In this document: positions 47,194 to 55,918 of the stretch, one piece after another | Position numbering within the stretch: the stretch's first letter is position 1 | How the letters are laid out: the number at the start of each line of letters is the position of its first letter | Assembly (NCBI RefSeq): GCF_030142045.1 | Contig: NZ_CP126242.1 | Span: forward strand, 2,108,001-2,172,000 | Length of the DNA: 64,000 nt | Reading direction: 5' to 3' | From: Arthrobacter sp. zg-Y919 | GTDB taxonomy: Bacteria > Actinomycetota > Actinomycetes > Actinomycetales > Micrococcaceae | The notes under the pieces: generated by a model | Told to the model about the DNA's origin: nothing | Database searches by the model: none | Seen by the model: the letters and a program-made list of their open reading frames with translations, nothing else | Program-made: the position numbers and the translations under genes

Positions 47194-48003
47194 ATGCCGT
47201 TCGTTCAAAACTACAACGATGACCTGCGCTTGGCCCACGTGATGGCCGATTCCGTGGACGACCAGACCATGTCACGCTTCCGCGCCTTGGATTTGAAGAT
47301 CGAAACCAAGCCGGACTTCACCCCGGTCACCGACGCCGACAAAGCTGCCGAAGACGCCATCCGCGGCCAGCTTTCCCGTGCCCGTCCCCGTGACGCCGTG
47401 CTCGGTGAGGAATTCGGTTCCAGCGGATCCGGCCCGCGCCGGTGGATCATTGATCCGATTGACGGCACCAAGAACTTCATCCGCGGTGTTCCCGTCTGGG
47501 CCACCCTGATTGCGCTGGTGGACGACGGTGTCCCCGTCGTGGGCCTGGTCAGCGCACCCGCGCTGGGCAAGCGGTGGTGGGCTGCCACCGGCACCGGCGC
47601 CTACATGGGCCGGTCGCTGGCCGCCGCGACCCGCCTGCACGTGTCCAACGTGTCCCGCCTGTCCGACGCCTCACTGTCCTATTCCAGCCTCGGTGGCTGG
47701 AAGGACCGCGGCAATCTCGAAGAATTCCTGGACCTGACCGAGTCCGTGTGGCGCACCCGCGCCTACGGCGATTTCTGGTCCTACTGCATGGTCGCCGAAG
47801 GCGCCGTCGACATTGCCTGCGAACCCGAGCTGAACCTGTATGACATGGCTGCCCTCGTACCGATCGTGACCGAGGCCGGCGGCCGCTTCTCCTCGCTTGA
47901 CGGAGAGGACGGTCCGTTCGGCGGAAACGCCCTGGCGACCAACGGGACGCTGCACAGCGAAGTGCTGCAGCGCCTGAACCCCGACCTGGACGACCTCCTG
48001 TAA
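47194..48003 (+). CDS. hisN: Histidinol-phosphatase, inositol-monophosphatase family (HisN)
   Basis: The protein has 269 residues from ATG 47194; a TTG three codons earlier is in frame but less likely. The Mg2+ motifs are GEEFG near 73, WIIDPIDGTKNF near 87 and LYDMAALVPIVTEAGG near 216. The family also includes inositol monophosphatase. The neighbouring aroA-rsgA order, known for actinobacterial HisN, supports the histidine-pathway assignment. Confidence 0.88.
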   Translation: MPFVQNYNDDLRLAHVMADSVDDQTMSRFRALDLKIETKPDFTPVTDADKAAEDAIRGQLSRARPRDAVLGEEFGSSGSGPRRWIIDPIDGTKNFIRGVPVWATLIALVDDGVPVVGLVSAPALGKRWWAATGTGAYMGRSLAAATRLHVSNVSRLSDASLSYSSLGGWKDRGNLEEFLDLTESVWRTRAYGDFWSYCMVAEGAVDIACEPELNLYDMAALVPIVTEAGGRFSSLDGEDGPFGGNALATNGTLHSEVLQRLNPDLDDLL

Positions 48004-48005
48004 CA

Positions 48006-48788
48006 GTGGGCGCCACCGGACCCCGGCTCGAAGCGCTGCGGCGCAGGCAGCTGGCCGACAGCTACCAGGCCGGCGGGGAGCACTACGACCGTATCCGTCC
48101 CGGGTACCCCGCCGAAGCGGTGCGTTGGCTGGTCTCCCGTCCCGGTACCCCGGGCTCCCCCGCAGTCCGGGACGTGGCCGACGTCGGCGCAGGCACCGGG
48201 AAATACACCCGCGAACTGCGTGCCGCCGGGTTGAACGCCGTTGCGGTGGATCCATCCCGCGACATGCTCGACCAGCTCGCCCGGATGCTTCCGGAGGTAC
48301 CGGTGCACGTCGGGACGGCGGAGGACACCGGCCTGCCCGCATCCTCCCTGGACGCCGTGACCGTGGCCCAGGCCTGGCACTGGTGCGACCCGGCCGCGTC
48401 CAGCCGGGAGTTCGCCCGCATCCTGCGTCCGCACGGCGTCGTCGGCCTGGTCTGGAACCAGCTGGACGTCAGCGTGCCGTGGGTCCACCGCTATTCACGC
48501 ATCATCCATGCCGGCGACGTCCTGCGTCCGGAATTCCGGCCCGGGCTGGGGCCGGAGTTCACGCTGGCAGAGTCCTCCACCGTGGCCTGGACCCAGCAGA
48601 TGACCCCCGAAGACCTGTTCGAACTGGCAAAGTCACGGGCGTTCTACCTCTCCGCCGGTGCCGCCGCACGGGAGAAACTCTCCGCCAACCTGTCCTGGTA
48701 CCTGTACGAGCACCTCGGCCACACAGAAGGCGAAGTCCTGGACCTGCCGTATCTCACGCTGACCTGGCGGGCGGTACGGACAGTATGA
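48006..48788 (+). CDS. Class I SAM-dependent methyltransferase
   Basis: The protein has 260 residues from GTG 48006, 2 bases after hisN. Motif I is VADVGAGTGKYTREL near 60, followed by the acidic-loop VDPSRDMLDQLARMLPEV and an AQAWHWCDP segment typical of methyltransferase type 11. Substrate unknown. Its stop overlaps crcB as ATGA, so it is in the same transcription unit. Confidence 0.9.
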   Translation: MGATGPRLEALRRRQLADSYQAGGEHYDRIRPGYPAEAVRWLVSRPGTPGSPAVRDVADVGAGTGKYTRELRAAGLNAVAVDPSRDMLDQLARMLPEVPVHVGTAEDTGLPASSLDAVTVAQAWHWCDPAASSREFARILRPHGVVGLVWNQLDVSVPWVHRYSRIIHAGDVLRPEFRPGLGPEFTLAESSTVAWTQQMTPEDLFELAKSRAFYLSAGAAAREKLSANLSWYLYEHLGHTEGEVLDLPYLTLTWRAVRTV

Positions 48789-49219
48789 ACACGGCGGGTG
48801 TAAACCGGTTTGGGCCGGCCACCTGGGCGGCCGTGGCTGTTGGTGGGCTGGCGGGTACCGAGGCGCGGTACGGTCTGCTGCTGGCTTTCCCGCCCGGGAG
48901 CTTGACCTTCGACTGGACCACCCTGGGCATCAACGCTGCCGCTTCCCTGCTCCTCGGTTTCCTCACCGCCCGGTGGTTGTTCACTCCTACGGTGCCGCTG
49001 TGGGTCCGGGCCGGCCTGGGCCCGGGGTTTCTGGGGTCCTTCAGCACGTTCTCGGCCCTGGCCCTGCATCTGGACCAGCTGCTGGCTGCCGGACTCCCCA
49101 TGACTTTTGCCCTCTACCTCCTGCTGTCCATGGTCCTTGGACTTCTGGCCGCCGCCGCTGGCCTCGCCATGGGACGGCTTTCCGGGCGCCGGAGCCAGAC
49201 CCGGCAGGAGCAGGCATGA
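48785..49219 (+). CDS. crcB: Fluoride efflux channel subunit (CrcB/Fluc), first copy
   Basis: This 144-residue four-helix membrane protein has GGLAGTEARYGLL near 20, INAAASLLLGF near 50 and the pore motif GFLGSFSTFSAL near 81. Gram-positive bacteria often encode two Fluc proteins that assemble as a heterodimer, and the second copy overlaps here as ATGA. They protect against fluoride. Confidence 0.92.
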   Translation: MNTAGVNRFGPATWAAVAVGGLAGTEARYGLLLAFPPGSLTFDWTTLGINAAASLLLGFLTARWLFTPTVPLWVRAGLGPGFLGSFSTFSALALHLDQLLAAGLPMTFALYLLLSMVLGLLAAAAGLAMGRLSGRRSQTRQEQA

Positions 49220-49593
49220 CTGCCCTCTGGATCGGACTGGGCGGCATGGCCGGTGCCTTGCTCCGGTTCGGGCTGGACTCGCTGCTGGCCCGCCGCAGCC
49301 GCCCCGACCGGCCCGGCTTCCCCTGGGGAACGCTGCTGGTCAATACTGCCGGATCGCTGCTCATCGGATTCGCCGTCGGGCTGCTGGGCACGGCTGCGCT
49401 TTCGGAGGCTGGGTACCAGGCCGCCGCCACGGGATTCGCCGGCGGGCTGACGACCTTCAGCTCGTGGACTGTTGCCACACTGGCCTTGTGGACGGATGGC
49501 CGGCGCCGGGCGGCGGCGGCGAACGTCCTGCTGAACCTGTTCCTTGGCTGCCTCGCGGCCGCAGCCGGGCTCCTGGCGGGGCTGTCTGTCTGA
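49216..49593 (+). CDS. crcB: Fluoride efflux channel subunit (CrcB/Fluc), second copy
   Basis: The 125-residue protein has GGMAGALLRFGL near 9, LVNTAGSLLIGF near 41 and GFAGGLTTFSSW near 73, matching the Fluc family more closely than the first copy does. It overlaps the first crcB by 4 bases and ends the aroA-to-crcB run. Confidence 0.94.
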   Translation: MTALWIGLGGMAGALLRFGLDSLLARRSRPDRPGFPWGTLLVNTAGSLLIGFAVGLLGTAALSEAGYQAAATGFAGGLTTFSSWTVATLALWTDGRRRAAAANVLLNLFLGCLAAAAGLLAGLSV

Positions 49594-49667
49594 TTTCGAG
49601 TGCGCCGCCTGCGCGGCGTACATAGAATTGTCGGAGTCCGGCGTGGTTGGTGCAGGGAGAAATGCAC

Positions 49668-50762
49668 ATGGTCTTCACCTTCGGCATCGAAGAAGAGTTC
49701 CTCCTGATGGATACCCGGACCGGGTTCCCCACCGGAGCACGGGCAGCGAGGCGTGCGCTTGCCTCCCCGCGGCACAGCGGCTTCTCCACATCGGCGGAAC
49801 TGCTGGACGCACAGGTGGAAAGCTCCACCAGGGTCTGCACTACCCGCCGCGAAGCACTGGACGCTCTGCTGGGTTTCCGCTCCAGGCTGGCGGAGGCCGC
49901 CGCGGCAGCGGGGGTTTTGGTCGCCGCTACGGGAGCGGCCCCCCGGATTCCGGACAGCCCGCCGGTCATTAATTCCTCGGCCCGGTATCGACGGATGGGC
50001 AGTCTCGCCGGGGCTGTCGCGCACGAGCAGTACGTCAATGGAACCCACATCCACGTCGGCATCCCCTCACGTGACGTTGGAGTGCGGGTGCTGAACGGCC
50101 TCCGTCCCTGGCTCGCCCTGCTCGGTGCCGTGGCCGCCAATTCCCCCTATTGGCGCGGACAGGACAGTAGCTTCGCCAGTTGGCGGATGGTCCACTACCG
50201 GCGCTGGTCCGTGCAGGGCTGCCCGCCTGTCTTTGCCGACGCAGAGGACTATGCCCGAAGGCTGGCAGGCCTGCTGGCCACCGATGTGGTGCCCGACGCC
50301 GGGCATGTGGGCTGGGCGGCCCGTCTCTCGGAGAACTTTCCCACGGTGGAGGTCCGGATCGCCGACGCCCAGCTCCAGGCGCAGGACTCGCTGCTGCTTG
50401 CGGTTTTAGTGCGGGCCCTGGTGGACAAGTTGGCATCCGTACCCACGGCGGGCCCCGCTGCCGGTCGGGCAGCGGATCCGGAACTGCTAGACGTCGGCCT
50501 GTGGCAGGCGGCGCGCTTCGGGATGGGCGGGAACCTGGTGTCACACCCCGGTGGCAGCGTCCCCGCTGCCGAGCATCTGGCCGCACTGCTGGACTTCGTC
50601 GCGCCGGCACTGGACGACGCCGGAGACGGAGATTTCGTGGCCGCGGGGATCTCCCGCCTCCTGAACACCGGCACCGGGGCGGAACAGCAACGCGCCGCGT
50701 TCGGTTCCGGCGGCTACCCGGCACTGACTGACCTGTATACCCGGAGCCTGACCGCGGAGTAG
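49668..50762 (+). CDS. YbdK-type carboxylate-amine ligase (glutamate-cysteine ligase family 2)
   Basis: The protein has 364 residues from ATG 49668, with GGGAGA about 7 bases upstream; ATG 49662 is also possible. The N-terminal TFGIEEEFLL is the family ATP/Mg motif; HEQYVNGTHIHVGI near 128 and ENFPTVEVRIADAQ near 220 are further conserved blocks. E. coli YbdK has weak gamma-glutamylcysteine synthetase activity. In mycothiol-using actinobacteria the true substrate is unclear. It stands alone, convergent with the GH13 gene. Confidence 0.9.
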   Translation: MVFTFGIEEEFLLMDTRTGFPTGARAARRALASPRHSGFSTSAELLDAQVESSTRVCTTRREALDALLGFRSRLAEAAAAAGVLVAATGAAPRIPDSPPVINSSARYRRMGSLAGAVAHEQYVNGTHIHVGIPSRDVGVRVLNGLRPWLALLGAVAANSPYWRGQDSSFASWRMVHYRRWSVQGCPPVFADAEDYARRLAGLLATDVVPDAGHVGWAARLSENFPTVEVRIADAQLQAQDSLLLAVLVRALVDKLASVPTAGPAAGRAADPELLDVGLWQAARFGMGGNLVSHPGGSVPAAEHLAALLDFVAPALDDAGDGDFVAAGISRLLNTGTGAEQQRAAFGSGGYPALTDLYTRSLTAE

Positions 50763-50766
50763 CCCG

Positions 50767-52473
50767 TCAGCCGTCCTGGTATGTAGTGACATCGAGGATC
50801 CGCGCTTCCCAGGGCCGCAGCAGATGCCGGTCTCCGGCGTCGGGATAATTTCCCAGGATGCGTTCCCCGGCGTCCAGGTTGGAGGGCACCCCCAGCTCGG
50901 TGCCGGAGGCGTTGCCCAGGACCAGCAGCGCCCGTCCGCCCCGGGAGCGGCGGAAGGCAAACAGGGATGGATGGCCGGGATCCAGCAGGTGGAAATCCCC
51001 CAGCGAGACCAGGTCCGACTCATGCCGGAGGCGCACCAGTTCCTGGTAGTAGCGGAACACTGAGCGTTCCGCCGCACGGTCCGATTCCACGTTTACTTCG
51101 GTATGGCCGGCGGCCAGCGGAATCCACGGAGTGACCTGGCTGAAGCCCGCGTTCGGTCCGGAGGTCCATTGCATGGGAGTACGCGCGTTGTCCCGGCTCA
51201 TCCGGCGCAGTGCTTCCAGGACCGGTTCCGGGTCCACTCCCCGTTCGAGCTGCTCCGCGTAATAGTTCAGGGATTCGACATCCCGGTACTGTCCGATCGA
51301 GGTGAAACCGGCGTTGGTCATGCCGATCTCGTCGCCCTGGTAGATATAGGGCGTCCCCCGCTGCAGGTGCAGCAGGGTCGCCCACATGGTGGCGGATTCG
51401 TACCGGTACTTTGTGTCGTCGCCGAAGCGGGAGACCACGCGGGGCTGGTCATGGTTGCTCAGGTACAGACTGTTCCAGCCGGTATCGGCGAGTCCCCGCT
51501 GCCACCGGTTCCAACTAGTTTTCAGCTCCGGGAGGGCCAGCGGCCGGTACTCGAACTTATCCGCGCCTTGGTCCAGGCTGACGTGCTCGAACTGGAAGAC
51601 CATGTCCAGCTCGTGCCGGCGCGGATCGGTGAACAGCAACGCCTGGTCCAGGGTGACCCCGGGCGTCTCCCCCACTGTCAGGTACTGCCCGGTGCGGGTT
51701 TCGAAAACCTCGCGGTGCATCTCCTGCAGAAATTCGTGGATACGGGGACCGGAGACGAAGTGCGGCGCACCGTCCCCCCAGATCCCGGACGAGTCCACCA
51801 CCCCGTCAGGGAGCGCGGGGTCCTTCGAAATGAAGTTGATAACGTCCATGCGGAAGCCGTCCACACCGCGGTCCAGCCACCAGTTCATCATTGCGTAGAC
51901 CTTGGCCCGTACCTGTGGATTTTCCCAGTTCAGGTCCGCCTGCTGAGGGGTGAACAGGTGCAGGTAGTACTGGCGGGTGAGCGGTTCGAAGGCCCACGCC
52001 GAGCCACCGAAAAACGACCGCCAGTTATTGGGCTCCGCCCCGGGTTCCCCGGGTTCGAATCCTGGACGGGCATCCCGCCACCAGTACCAGTCCCGCACCG
52101 GAGAGGATCTGGACGCTTTCGAGGACTGGAAGTCCGCATGTTCGGTGGACGTGTGGTTGACCACCAGATCCATGATCAGCCGCATTCCCCGTTGATGCAG
52201 TCCGGCCAGGAGTTCATCGAATTCCTCTTCCGTACCGAACATTTCGTCAACGCGGTGGTAGTCGCTGATGTCGTAGCCGTTGTCGAACTGGGGTGACTGC
52301 TGGATGGGCGACAGCCAGAGGACATCGATGCCCAGTTCGGCCAGATGGTCCAGGTGCTCGATGATGCCGCCGATGTCGCCAATGCCGTCGCCGGAGGTAT
52401 CTGCAAAGCTGCGGGGATATATCTGGTAGACGACGGCGTTCGTCCACCAGGCGGGACCGGCGGGAGGCTCCAT
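50767..52473 (-). CDS. GH13 alpha-glucosidase (oligo-1,6-glucosidase-like)
   Basis: The protein has about 568 residues from ATG 52473; ATG 52479 is too close to the AGGA ribosome site. The (beta/alpha)8 motifs are intact: DLVVNHTS, GFRMDVINFI (nucleophile Asp), TVGETPG (acid/base Glu) and LSNHDQPR (third Asp), plus QADLNWENP. Val after the nucleophile Asp is the residue reported for isomaltase-type enzymes, whereas maltases have Thr or Ala, so alpha-1,6 activity is favoured. No signal peptide is present, so it acts on imported oligosaccharides in the cytosol. Confidence 0.92.
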   Translation of the reverse strand: MEPPAGPAWWTNAVVYQIYPRSFADTSGDGIGDIGGIIEHLDHLAELGIDVLWLSPIQQSPQFDNGYDISDYHRVDEMFGTEEEFDELLAGLHQRGMRLIMDLVVNHTSTEHADFQSSKASRSSPVRDWYWWRDARPGFEPGEPGAEPNNWRSFFGGSAWAFEPLTRQYYLHLFTPQQADLNWENPQVRAKVYAMMNWWLDRGVDGFRMDVINFISKDPALPDGVVDSSGIWGDGAPHFVSGPRIHEFLQEMHREVFETRTGQYLTVGETPGVTLDQALLFTDPRRHELDMVFQFEHVSLDQGADKFEYRPLALPELKTSWNRWQRGLADTGWNSLYLSNHDQPRVVSRFGDDTKYRYESATMWATLLHLQRGTPYIYQGDEIGMTNAGFTSIGQYRDVESLNYYAEQLERGVDPEPVLEALRRMSRDNARTPMQWTSGPNAGFSQVTPWIPLAAGHTEVNVESDRAAERSVFRYYQELVRLRHESDLVSLGDFHLLDPGHPSLFAFRRSRGGRALLVLGNASGTELGVPSNLDAGERILGNYPDAGDRHLLRPWEARILDVTTYQDG

Positions 52474-52673
52474 GGACATTCGTCCTTTCACGGCGTTCCT
52501 GCATAATACGTCCGCGCCGCCGGGCGGCACAGGGCCCGGGCGGGATACGGTGCCGGCTCTGCCCGGGACGCCGGTTTTCCTTGTACCGGCCCGGACGCGG
52601 CACTAACGTTGGCGCTGCCGATAGGTCCCGCGTGTGGACTTATCGAAGAACTCTAACGTTTGGAGTAACTGCC

Positions 52674-53174
52674 ATGGCAACACTTACCGTTTGGAAATTC
52701 TCTGACGCGGACGCTGCGGAACGGGCCACGCAGACCCTCGCCAGCCTGCAGTCGCAGGGTCTGATTACAGTCGAGGACGAGGCCCTGGTGACGTGGCCCG
52801 AGGGGCGGAAAAAGCCCAAGACCATCCAGGAACACAACCTCGTGGGGGCCGGTGCCCTGGGCGGCGGGTTCTGGGGACTTCTGTTTGGGCTCATTTTCTT
52901 TGTACCGCTGATCGGCGCTGCGGTGGGTGCCGCCATCGGCGCAATGTCCGGATCGATGGTGGATGTCGGCATCAACGACGACTTCATCGCGCAGGTGCGG
53001 CAGGAAGTAACGCCGGGAAGCTCCGCGCTGTTCGTCCTGTCCAGCAACGCGGTCGAAGACCGGGTGGCGGAAGCGTTCAAGGACTACTCAGGCGCCAAGC
53101 TGATTTACACGAACCTTTCGAAGGACCAGGAGGCCAATCTGCGCGAGGCCTTCTTTGAGTCCACCCCCGCGTAG
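52674..53174 (+). CDS. DUF1269 family membrane-associated protein
   Basis: The protein has 166 residues from ATG 52674, with TGGAG 8 bases upstream. The N-terminal half (ATLTVWKFSDADAAERATQTL) and C-terminal half (SALFVLSSNAVEDRVAEAF) flank a Gly-rich hydrophobic hairpin (about 60-95: GGGFWGLLFGLIFFVPLIGAA and on), as in DUF1269 proteins. The family has no settled function and is common in stress-related settings. The gene is followed by a strong hairpin. Confidence 0.88.
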   Translation: MATLTVWKFSDADAAERATQTLASLQSQGLITVEDEALVTWPEGRKKPKTIQEHNLVGAGALGGGFWGLLFGLIFFVPLIGAAVGAAIGAMSGSMVDVGINDDFIAQVRQEVTPGSSALFVLSSNAVEDRVAEAFKDYSGAKLIYTNLSKDQEANLREAFFESTPA

Positions 53175-53184
53175 GGCACGGGTT

Positions 53185-53221
53185 CACGGCCGGGCGGAGT
53201 GCAGGCAGCCGCCCGGCCGTG
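53185..53221 (+). terminator. Hairpin after the DUF1269 gene
   Basis: CACGGCCGGGCGG pairs perfectly with CCGCCCGGCCGTG around 11 bases. No T-tract follows, so termination efficiency is uncertain. Confidence 0.6.
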
Positions 53222-53256
53222 CCGGAAGGCAGGCATTTCCGCGTATCGTTTAACCG

Positions 53257-53634
53257 ATGACTACTCGACGCCAGGCCGCACAGATCCTAGATATTCCGCT
53301 TGAAATGGCCGTCCGCCACGGTATCCCCGCGCACGTGGACGACGCCGAACTGGCCCGGCTGCAGGCTGACCCGCCCGGGTGGCTGGCGCAGTCCAGGGCC
53401 AACCGTACGGGAAAGCGGCCGGTATGGGTGCAGCTGACCTGTACCGTGTGCGGGCACACCGAGGCGGCACGGCCCAAGAAGTGGTGGCCGGAATTTACCT
53501 TCCTGGCGTGCGAGGACCACAGTATCCGGGAACTCCCTGAGCTTCCCTCCGGAGCGGTACGCAGCGAGTACCCGGGCGTCGGCTCCCGTTTCATCGGAGT
53601 CGTGGACGCGCCGGTGGAACCGCCTGCGGGCTGA
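53257..53634 (+). CDS. Conserved hypothetical protein with zinc-ribbon-like motif
   Basis: This 125-residue soluble protein has an N-terminal half reading RRQAAQILDIPLEMAVRHGI, which looks like a small DNA-binding or helical segment. The second half has CTVCGHTE, then about 20 residues including PKKWWPEF, then CEDH, giving a C-x2-C...C-x2-H set that could bind zinc. No family name can be given with confidence. It is monocistronic, convergent with the UDG-like gene. Confidence 0.75.
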   Translation: MTTRRQAAQILDIPLEMAVRHGIPAHVDDAELARLQADPPGWLAQSRANRTGKRPVWVQLTCTVCGHTEAARPKKWWPEFTFLACEDHSIRELPELPSGAVRSEYPGVGSRFIGVVDAPVEPPAG

Positions 53635-53687
53635 CGCAACAGCGGAGGAGCCGCGGCGCGGGCGCCGCGCTGCTGTTAGTGCTGCTG

Positions 53688-54320
53688 TTACTGCGGAACG
53701 GCCAGCCCGGTGCGGGCCATTGCGTCAGTGTAGGCCGCACGCATTTCGTCCAGGGCCTCCTGCTGCCGTTCCGCTGTCGCACCGAAGGAACGGCCGGAAA
53801 GTGCGCGCGCCTTGTAGACCTTGATGCTGCGGCGGTAGATCATCCGGTTCTCGGTCTTGAGGAACAATGCAGCCAGGCGCTGGGCCTCAGTGCCGTGCGC
53901 CACGATGACCGAGGCACGGGGAACCAGTGCCAGGAAGCGCAGCAGCGGCCGCAGCCCCTCCTGGACCTGCTCCTTAGTCAGTTTGCCGTTCGGTTCACCC
54001 GGTACATGCCACGGGTAGGCGTTCCACGGCATCACGAACTCAGGCCGCAGCCCCGCCTGCCAGTGCACGCCGAGAAGGCGTGCCACGGCGTCGTTGTCCC
54101 CGGCGGTGATGAACCCCGACTCGTGGGCGGTGCCGATGTTCGAGAAGAGACTGACAATCCGGCACTCCCCGATGTCGTGCATAGGGTCGACGTAAGGCAC
54201 CTGGCTTCCCGGCTTCATTTCCGCGAGGGAGTCGCAAAGCTGGTTCACATCGGCGACATTGGGGTCGTAGCGCCGGTTCCAAAGGTCGTCATGCTGGGAT
54301 TCAAGTGCCGGGCTCTGCAT
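53688..54320 (-). CDS. Uracil-DNA glycosylase superfamily protein
   Basis: This 210-residue protein has SNIGTAHESGFITAGDND near 60 and a WNAYPWHV segment near 100, the latter resembling the UDG-superfamily block near the active site, followed by VIVAHGTEAQRL near 142, like the H-G-x-x-A/S motif II. The canonical GQDPY motif is absent, so it belongs to a divergent branch. Activity on uracil is not assured. Its upstream region (54321-54560) contains no other gene. Confidence 0.7.
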   Translation of the reverse strand: MQSPALESQHDDLWNRRYDPNVADVNQLCDSLAEMKPGSQVPYVDPMHDIGECRIVSLFSNIGTAHESGFITAGDNDAVARLLGVHWQAGLRPEFVMPWNAYPWHVPGEPNGKLTKEQVQEGLRPLLRFLALVPRASVIVAHGTEAQRLAALFLKTENRMIYRRSIKVYKARALSGRSFGATAERQQEALDEMRAAYTDAMARTGLAVPQ

Positions 54321-54560
54321 AAGGTGGTGCGTCTCCTACAAGGTCTTGCGACCGGTCATATCGCCCGCTCCGGGTCCTGCCCGCGCGGGTCCTGCATAAA
54401 ACAAAGTTTACCAACGCGGTCCGCCCGCCCGGACTGAAAGTGCCTCCGTGACAGGTGAAAGGGCCCCGGTGTGAGAAACAACTCCACCGGCGCAGTCCGG
54501 CCGGCAACCCACAACAGCAGCTAAACCAGCCCGGCAGGTAAACAAACAGCGGTTAAACAA

Positions 54561-54598
54561 ACACAGCGGGGAGCGTCCGTGGACGCTCCCCGCTGTGT
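54561..54598 (-). terminator. Terminator of the tmRNA gene
   Basis: A near-perfect 18-bp stem (ACACAGCGGGGAGCGTCC and its complement) has a 2-base symmetric centre. On the minus strand it is followed by a T-rich stretch (TTTGTTTAACC). Confidence 0.88.
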
Positions 54599-54612
54599 GC
54601 GGAGTTTCTCAG

Positions 54613-54981
54613 TGGAGATGGGGGGAATCGAACCCCCGTCCGATGTCGCTTTGTCAGGGCTTCTCCGGGCGCAGTCTGCATCGGAATTTCTCGGTCCCAG
54701 CCATCACGCAGACAAGTGGCTGATCCGGACCCAGCCGTCTAAAAGTCCCGAACACCCCAACGGCGAAGGTGTTCAGCAGTGGCCCTCTAAATGACGCCAG
54801 GCACCGGGGCGAGAGCATCCCCGGGCTGACGGACTATGCCTTACTGCTTAGGCAGCAAGAGCGAAGTCAGTGCGCTTTGATTCGGCACTTATTGGTTTAC
54901 AGAGATCGTTAACGAGATAACCCTGTATCCTCGGCCCGCTTCCCCTGTCTCAACAAAACATCGTCGAAACCGGTCATCCCC
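54613..54981 (-). ncRNA. ssrA: Transfer-messenger RNA (tmRNA)
   Basis: On the minus strand the 5' end GGGGATG pairs with CATCTCC at the 3' end to form the tRNA-like acceptor; the discriminator A is at 54613 and the CCA is not encoded. The T-arm GGGGGTTCGATTCCCCC is clear, and the 5' part has GACCGGTTTCGAC, a tmRNA hallmark. The tag frame at 54886-54848 encodes AESKRTDFALAA followed by TAA, ending LAA as degradation tags do. Length is about 369 bases. smpB, its protein partner, lies about 420 bases upstream on the same strand. Confidence 0.97.
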
Positions 54982-55044
54982 TTATTGAGTTACCAATCCG
55001 GCCGAAGCCGGAACACCCATTGTAGCGCATGGAGCATGCACGGT

Positions 55045-55404
55045 TCAGAGCCGGAACCCCAGCACCGTGACGGGTGAACCCCAGACCACCAGCAGGATCC
55101 ACGAGACGAGGACGAAGAGGACCGTAAGGATGCTCAGCGCGGTCATCCCGGGAGCCTTGCTCCGGAAGGCCCACGCGAACAGTCCAATGTTCGCGGCGAG
55201 CAGCACTGGTGCGAGCCATACCAGGACGTGCGCGAGGTAGAGGTAGTACGCCGCGAAGAACGGAACCACCACCAGGATCACCACGGGCACGACGGCAAGG
55301 ACTATCAACAGGTCGACAGCGGTGACCAGCCACGTCCATACCGGCTTGCGGGCAGCAGCCTCCTCGGCGGCGTCGGCCTGCGGTTCCCAGAACGTTCCGC
55401 TCAT
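55045..55404 (-). CDS. Small membrane protein, hypothetical
   Basis: The 119-residue protein has a 22-residue acidic N-terminus ([19 protein letters not shown]) followed by three or four hydrophobic helices (about 23-50, 52-75, 85-105). Its ATG overlaps the smpB stop as ATGA, so it is cotranslated with smpB. No family is recognised; it may be a filler gene in the smpB-ssrA interval. Confidence 0.75.
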   Translation of the reverse strand: MSGTFWEPQADAAEEAAARKPVWTWLVTAVDLLIVLAVVPVVILVVVPFFAAYYLYLAHVLVWLAPVLLAANIGLFAWAFRSKAPGMTALSILTVLFVLVSWILLVVWGSPVTVLGFRL

Positions 55405-55874
55405 GCGCCGCGGTTCTTTTCGCGCATCGCGCGAAGTGCCTCGCGGTTGTCCTGCTTCTCACGGAGTGTGTGGCGCTTGTCGTATTCGCGCTTACCGCGG
55501 GCGACGGCGATCTCCACCTTGGCCCGGCCGTCAAGGAAGTACAGCTGCAGCGGCACGATGGTGAATCCGGATTCGCTGGTCTTGCGCAGGATCTTTTCCA
55601 GCTGCTCGCGGTGCAGCAGCAGCTTGCGCCGGCGCCTGGCCGAGTGGTTTGTCCAGCTCCCGTTGAGGTATTCCGGAATATAGGCGGCTTCGAGCCAGAG
55701 CTCGTTGTTATAGAACGTCGCGAACCCGTCCACCAGTGAGGCCCTGCCCTCACGCAGCGACTTCACCTCGGTCCCCATGAGAACCATGCCGGCCTCGTAG
55801 GTATCGAGGATCTCGTAGTCGTGCCGGGCCTTGCGATTGGTGGCCACTACCTTACGGCCACTTTCCTTAGGCAC
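55401..55874 (-). CDS. smpB: SsrA-binding protein SmpB
   Basis: This 157-residue OB-fold protein delivers tmRNA to stalled ribosomes. The N-terminus [19 protein letters not shown] and the C-terminal [20 protein letters not shown] (the helical tail that reads the empty mRNA channel) are typical. It lies between an M23 peptidase gene and the small membrane protein upstream of ssrA. Confidence 0.97.
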   Translation of the reverse strand: MPKESGRKVVATNRKARHDYEILDTYEAGMVLMGTEVKSLREGRASLVDGFATFYNNELWLEAAYIPEYLNGSWTNHSARRRRKLLLHREQLEKILRKTSESGFTIVPLQLYFLDGRAKVEIAVARGKREYDKRHTLREKQDNREALRAMREKNRGA

Positions 55875-55918
55875 GGGGGAACTCCTTAGTAGGTGGAAAC
55901 GAAAGTTCTATTGTAGGC

